64,000 nt of DNA from an uncultured bacterium (GTDB lineage Bacteria > Bacteroidota > Bacteroidia > Bacteroidales > Rikenellaceae). The notes beneath the pieces are model-generated. The model ran no database searches. It was not told where the DNA came from and was given only the letters and a program-made list of their open reading frames with translations. Made by a program: the position numbers and the translations under genes. The stretch lies in contig CAJMNH010000001.1 in the NCBI GenBank assembly GCA_905214725.1, positions 62,001 to 126,000 on the forward strand, read 5' to 3'. Below are positions 61,367 to 64,000 of this stretch, piece after piece; positions within the stretch are counted from its first letter, which is position 1; each line of letters opens with the position of its first letter.

Positions 61367-64000
61367 ATGAAAAAATTATATCTGTTGCTCGTCCTCGTTA
61401 TAATGGGCTTGCAAACCACCTTCGCACAATTGGTCTGGCATCCCAACTTGGGTACGGCGCCTTCGGGCGTCATCTCCTTGGCATGGAACGAAACCTCCTA
61501 TACGATCATCGCCGAAGACGGTGATGAGTTTACCCCGGGCGGAGCTGGTGAGTCGATCAATCAACAACTCTTGGAATTAGAAATCAGATGGATACGTGTT
61601 CAATATGTCGATAGCGCCGAAACGGGTACATATCATGTTACACTCCAACTCAGTCCCAATACCACAGGCAGCGAGCGCTCTGTGGCTTTCGGCACCTATG
61701 CCAGCCATCTGCTCATTCAGCAGAAGGCGCAGAACAGCTATCCCCTTGTCGATTGGCCGGCAAACCATTGTTTTTACATCTGTCCGGGCGAACGGGTCGA
61801 TATAACGCTTCACAACACGACGCTTAATACGTCGTATTATGTGTGGCAGACCTATGAAGACGATGTGCCCGAAGAATGCGACTTCTTCAACGGTACGGGT
61901 GGTGACTATACCTATAACGGCATCGGTTCCCCCGGCACCTACTGCTTCGATTTTCCGAATTCCGATTTCATGGTCAAATATTACGAAGCCTTCGACTACG
62001 TCTATGATGCCGGAGAGGAGATACTCTCGGCCGATCCCAACGGCGGCGTATATCGGTATACGCTGACCAAATATTGGAAAGACGGCACGATTCATCCTGT
62101 CTACGACCTTGCCGATGTGGCGTTCTTCGATGCACCGTTCGACATCTACAATTCCGGGGGCTCGACCGCTTGGAATCCGCACATGCGTATTTCTTACGGT
62201 TATGACGACAGTCGGGGAAAGCTTTATCTAGAAATTTATTGTCCACCCAATCTCTCGGCTACGACGATAAGGAGCGCTACGAAACTGCGTTTTGACGATG
62301 ACATGTCCATGGAGGTTCAACAGTCGGGCGGCGGCAAGGTATTGGTGCTGCCGGTTGTCTATACATATAATGAAGCGACAGCAAAGGTCGCAGCCCGCAT
62401 TGACAATTCGCAACCCGATGTGGTCTATACGCTCTATCGCGACGGCATCAAACAGGTGGCGACACTCGGTGACGGTGGAACGATCTCGTTGCTGGCGCCG
62501 AAAACGACCGGATATTATCATGTGACGGCCCTCTACGAAGAGAACGGCCTCAGCGCTTCCGCTGAAATGGAGGGTGCCAAATTCGTAGGCGGTTGTATGG
62601 CAGTCTTGCCGACGGATCGTAACTGGATTTTCTCACAGACTTATAACTCGAACGACAAGCACGCCTATGACCTTACCTATTACGACGGTTTGGGCTATGC
62701 CGAGCAGGAGATCGGCATCGGTGCCGTTGCAAACGGTACGGCTGATTTGGTACGGCCGATCGTTTATGACTTGCATCACCGTGAGGCGCGCAAATACCTG
62801 CCATATGCCCGCACGAACGGAAACGGCGTTTACGATCCGCAGGCGATCACGCGTCAGGAGGCCTTCTATCGCAGTAAATTCAGTCTCGGCTCCGCTGCGC
62901 CTTACGCCTTCGTTTTCGATGAATACGAGGCTTCGCCCATAGGACGCATCCTGCGATCGCGTAAACCGGGCCGTGAGTTCCAGACGGAAGAGCATTCGGT
63001 GCGCAATAATTATTTTGCCAACGGCGAATCCTCCGTTTCGCGACTCGATGTCGATCCGGCAACCAATACCCTGCATGTCAACGGATATTATGCGGCCAAT
63101 ATGCTTTCGGGTGTGCGAACAACCGACGAGGACGGCGCAGTTGCCGTTACCTACACCGACAAGGAGGGGCATGCCGTTTACGAAGAGCGGCAATTGCGGG
63201 GAGAGGGCAATACCGTCGATCGCATCGTCACGCGCTACGTCTACGACGACTGTGGGCGACTGGCGTGGGTCGTAACGCCCGAAGGCGTCGACAGACTTGT
63301 ACAAGGACAGACCTACGCCAGCACGAGCGATGTGGCGCGCAACTACTGCTATGTTTACACCTATGACGAACGCGGCCGTCAGATTGAAAAGCGGATGCCG
63401 GGCCGTGCACCGGAGTATATGGTCTATGATCGGGGCGACCGCCTCGTGATGTCGCAGGACGGCAACATGCGGGCGAAAAAACAGTGGATGATCTACAAGT
63501 ACGATTATCTCAATCGACCGACACAGCAATCACTGGCGACGGACACCTCCACGACCGATCAGACCCTGCGCTACAAGGAGTTCTGTGAAGCATTCGCCTC
63601 TCAGAATCCGCCAGCGCTCTATACAGGGACTTCGACGCTGGTGCGGAAATACGCCTATGATCATTATAACCGAGTTCCCGATGCTGCGCTTGGGTTCGAA
63701 CACGTCGACGGCCTGACGCGCGAAAACGGCGTGTCGTTGCAGGACGTCGAGGTTCATGGTCTTCCGGTCTACGAACAATTGGCGGTGCTGACCGACAACG
63801 GAATCCGCAACTACCACGACCGAGCCTATTATTACGATTATAAAGGTCGGATCATCCAACAAGTCGAGAAGATAAGTTCGACCGAGATTCTCCGCACGAC
63901 CAGCAAATACGATCTAGCGGGAAATCTGCTGGCGCAACGCGAGAGTTACACGCAAGGAAATGCGACCAGCGTATTGAATCGCACCTTTGAATACGACACG
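61367..64000 (+). CDS. RHS-repeat protein with an extra N-terminal domain (runs off the window)
   Basis: At least 878 codons, open to the end of the window. A signal peptide (1-20, TTFAQ) is followed by about 390 residues of a beta-rich, Tyr/Asp-rich region with no family I recognise. A DUF6443-like domain comes next (PTDRNWIFSQTY, LTYYDGLGYAEQ), then YD repeats: YDDCGRLAWVVTPEG, YDERGRQIEKRMPG, YDRGDRLVMSQDG, YDYKGRIIQQVEK. It is the right-hand counterpart of the RHS-core protein at 37983, which lacks the extra N-terminal domain. The RHS core, tail and any immunity gene lie beyond base 64000. It starts 12 bases after partner 2. Confidence 0.85.
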   Translation, partial: MKKLYLLLVLVIMGLQTTFAQLVWHPNLGTAPSGVISLAWNETSYTIIAEDGDEFTPGGAGESINQQLLELEIRWIRVQYVDSAETGTYHVTLQLSPNTTGSERSVAFGTYASHLLIQQKAQNSYPLVDWPANHCFYICPGERVDITLHNTTLNTSYYVWQTYEDDVPEECDFFNGTGGDYTYNGIGSPGTYCFDFPNSDFMVKYYEAFDYVYDAGEEILSADPNGGVYRYTLTKYWKDGTIHPVYDLADVAFFDAPFDIYNSGGSTAWNPHMRISYGYDDSRGKLYLEIYCPPNLSATTIRSATKLRFDDDMSMEVQQSGGGKVLVLPVVYTYNEATAKVAARIDNSQPDVVYTLYRDGIKQVATLGDGGTISLLAPKTTGYYHVTALYEENGLSASAEMEGAKFVGGCMAVLPTDRNWIFSQTYNSNDKHAYDLTYYDGLGYAEQEIGIGAVANGTADLVRPIVYDLHHREARKYLPYARTNGNGVYDPQAITRQEAFYRSKFSLGSAAPYAFVFDEYEASPIGRILRSRKPGREFQTEEHSVRNNYFANGESSVSRLDVDPATNTLHVNGYYAANMLSGVRTTDEDGAVAVTYTDKEGHAVYEERQLRGEGNTVDRIVTRYVYDDCGRLAWVVTPEGVDRLVQGQTYASTSDVARNYCYVYTYDERGRQIEKRMPGRAPEYMVYDRGDRLVMSQDGNMRAKKQWMIYKYDYLNRPTQQSLATDTSTTDQTLRYKEFCEAFASQNPPALYTGTSTLVRKYAYDHYNRVPDAALGFEHVDGLTRENGVSLQDVEVHGLPVYEQLAVLTDNGIRNYHDRAYYYDYKGRIIQQVEKISSTEILRTTSKYDLAGNLLAQRESYTQGNATSVLNRTFEYDT

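Noticed and set aside
37983..64000. Type VI secretion or a classical Tc toxin locus as the delivery route for the RHS proteins
   Set aside because: No Hcp, VgrG, sheath, PAAR or TcA-like genes are in the window, and the RHS proteins have Sec signal peptides.
1..64000. CRISPR arrays, rRNA genes, insertion sequences, integrases
   Set aside because: No regularly spaced repeats, rRNA motifs, transposase or recombinase genes were found on either strand.

Overview
The window looks like a chromosome segment of a gut-type Bacteroidales, most likely Alistipes or a close Rikenellaceae relative. This is inferred from GC-rich coding sequence, Bacteroidetes promoters (TAnnTTTG with an upstream TTTG), a fimbrillin-like lipoprotein, BACON and DUF5689 domains, a SusC-like TonB receptor without SusD, an S-type sulfatase and a Bacteroidetes-type SRP RNA. 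No rRNA, CRISPR array, insertion sequence or phage gene was seen.

Region 1 (1-18515) is mostly housekeeping: the 5' end of glnS, an outer-membrane barrel with a G9 tract, a TrmH-type methyltransferase, panB, a secreted esterase, and an S-type sulfatase flanked by two identical LacI-like operator palindromes. Next come tRNA-Ser(GCT), a nucleotidyltransferase-like protein, a sufBCDS operon (with a short SufD) running into tmk and a DoxX/MauE membrane protein, and then a TPR protein plus outer-membrane barrel pair.

Region 2 (18719-32576, minus strand) is cell-surface biology. A fimbrillin-like/GLUG lipoprotein follows a 49-residue small protein whose codons 12-14 are a G9 tract. Upstream on the chromosome lies a five-gene operon: a BACON/DUF5689 repeat lipoprotein, a secreted DNA/RNA non-specific nuclease, a secreted endonuclease/exonuclease/phosphatase, a TonB receptor and a DUF5689 lipoprotein. 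It is best read as an extracellular nucleic-acid utilisation locus.

Region 3 (32785-36856) is a minus-strand housekeeping operon (mltG, a Sua5/YrdC protein, DUF4199, glycosyltransferase 2, DUF4293) followed by the SRP RNA gene and its promoter.

Region 4 (37011-64000) is the most unusual part. A one-operon type II secretion-like machine (pseudopilins, A24 prepilin peptidase, GspE, GspD, GspL/M/C-like subunits, a small lipoprotein, GspF) lies between two sets of giant YD/RHS-repeat proteins. The right-hand set follows gspF directly on the same strand. The left-hand set is divergent and ends in a variable RHS tail plus a small membrane protein 6 bases away (toxin/immunity-like architecture). 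The ~1000-residue partners resemble the SpvB/TcB half of Tc-toxin cocoons, and the RHS-core proteins resemble the TcC half. The working model is a dedicated type II-like exporter for Sec-exported RHS cocoon proteins. The sequence supports the linkage; the functional coupling is inference.
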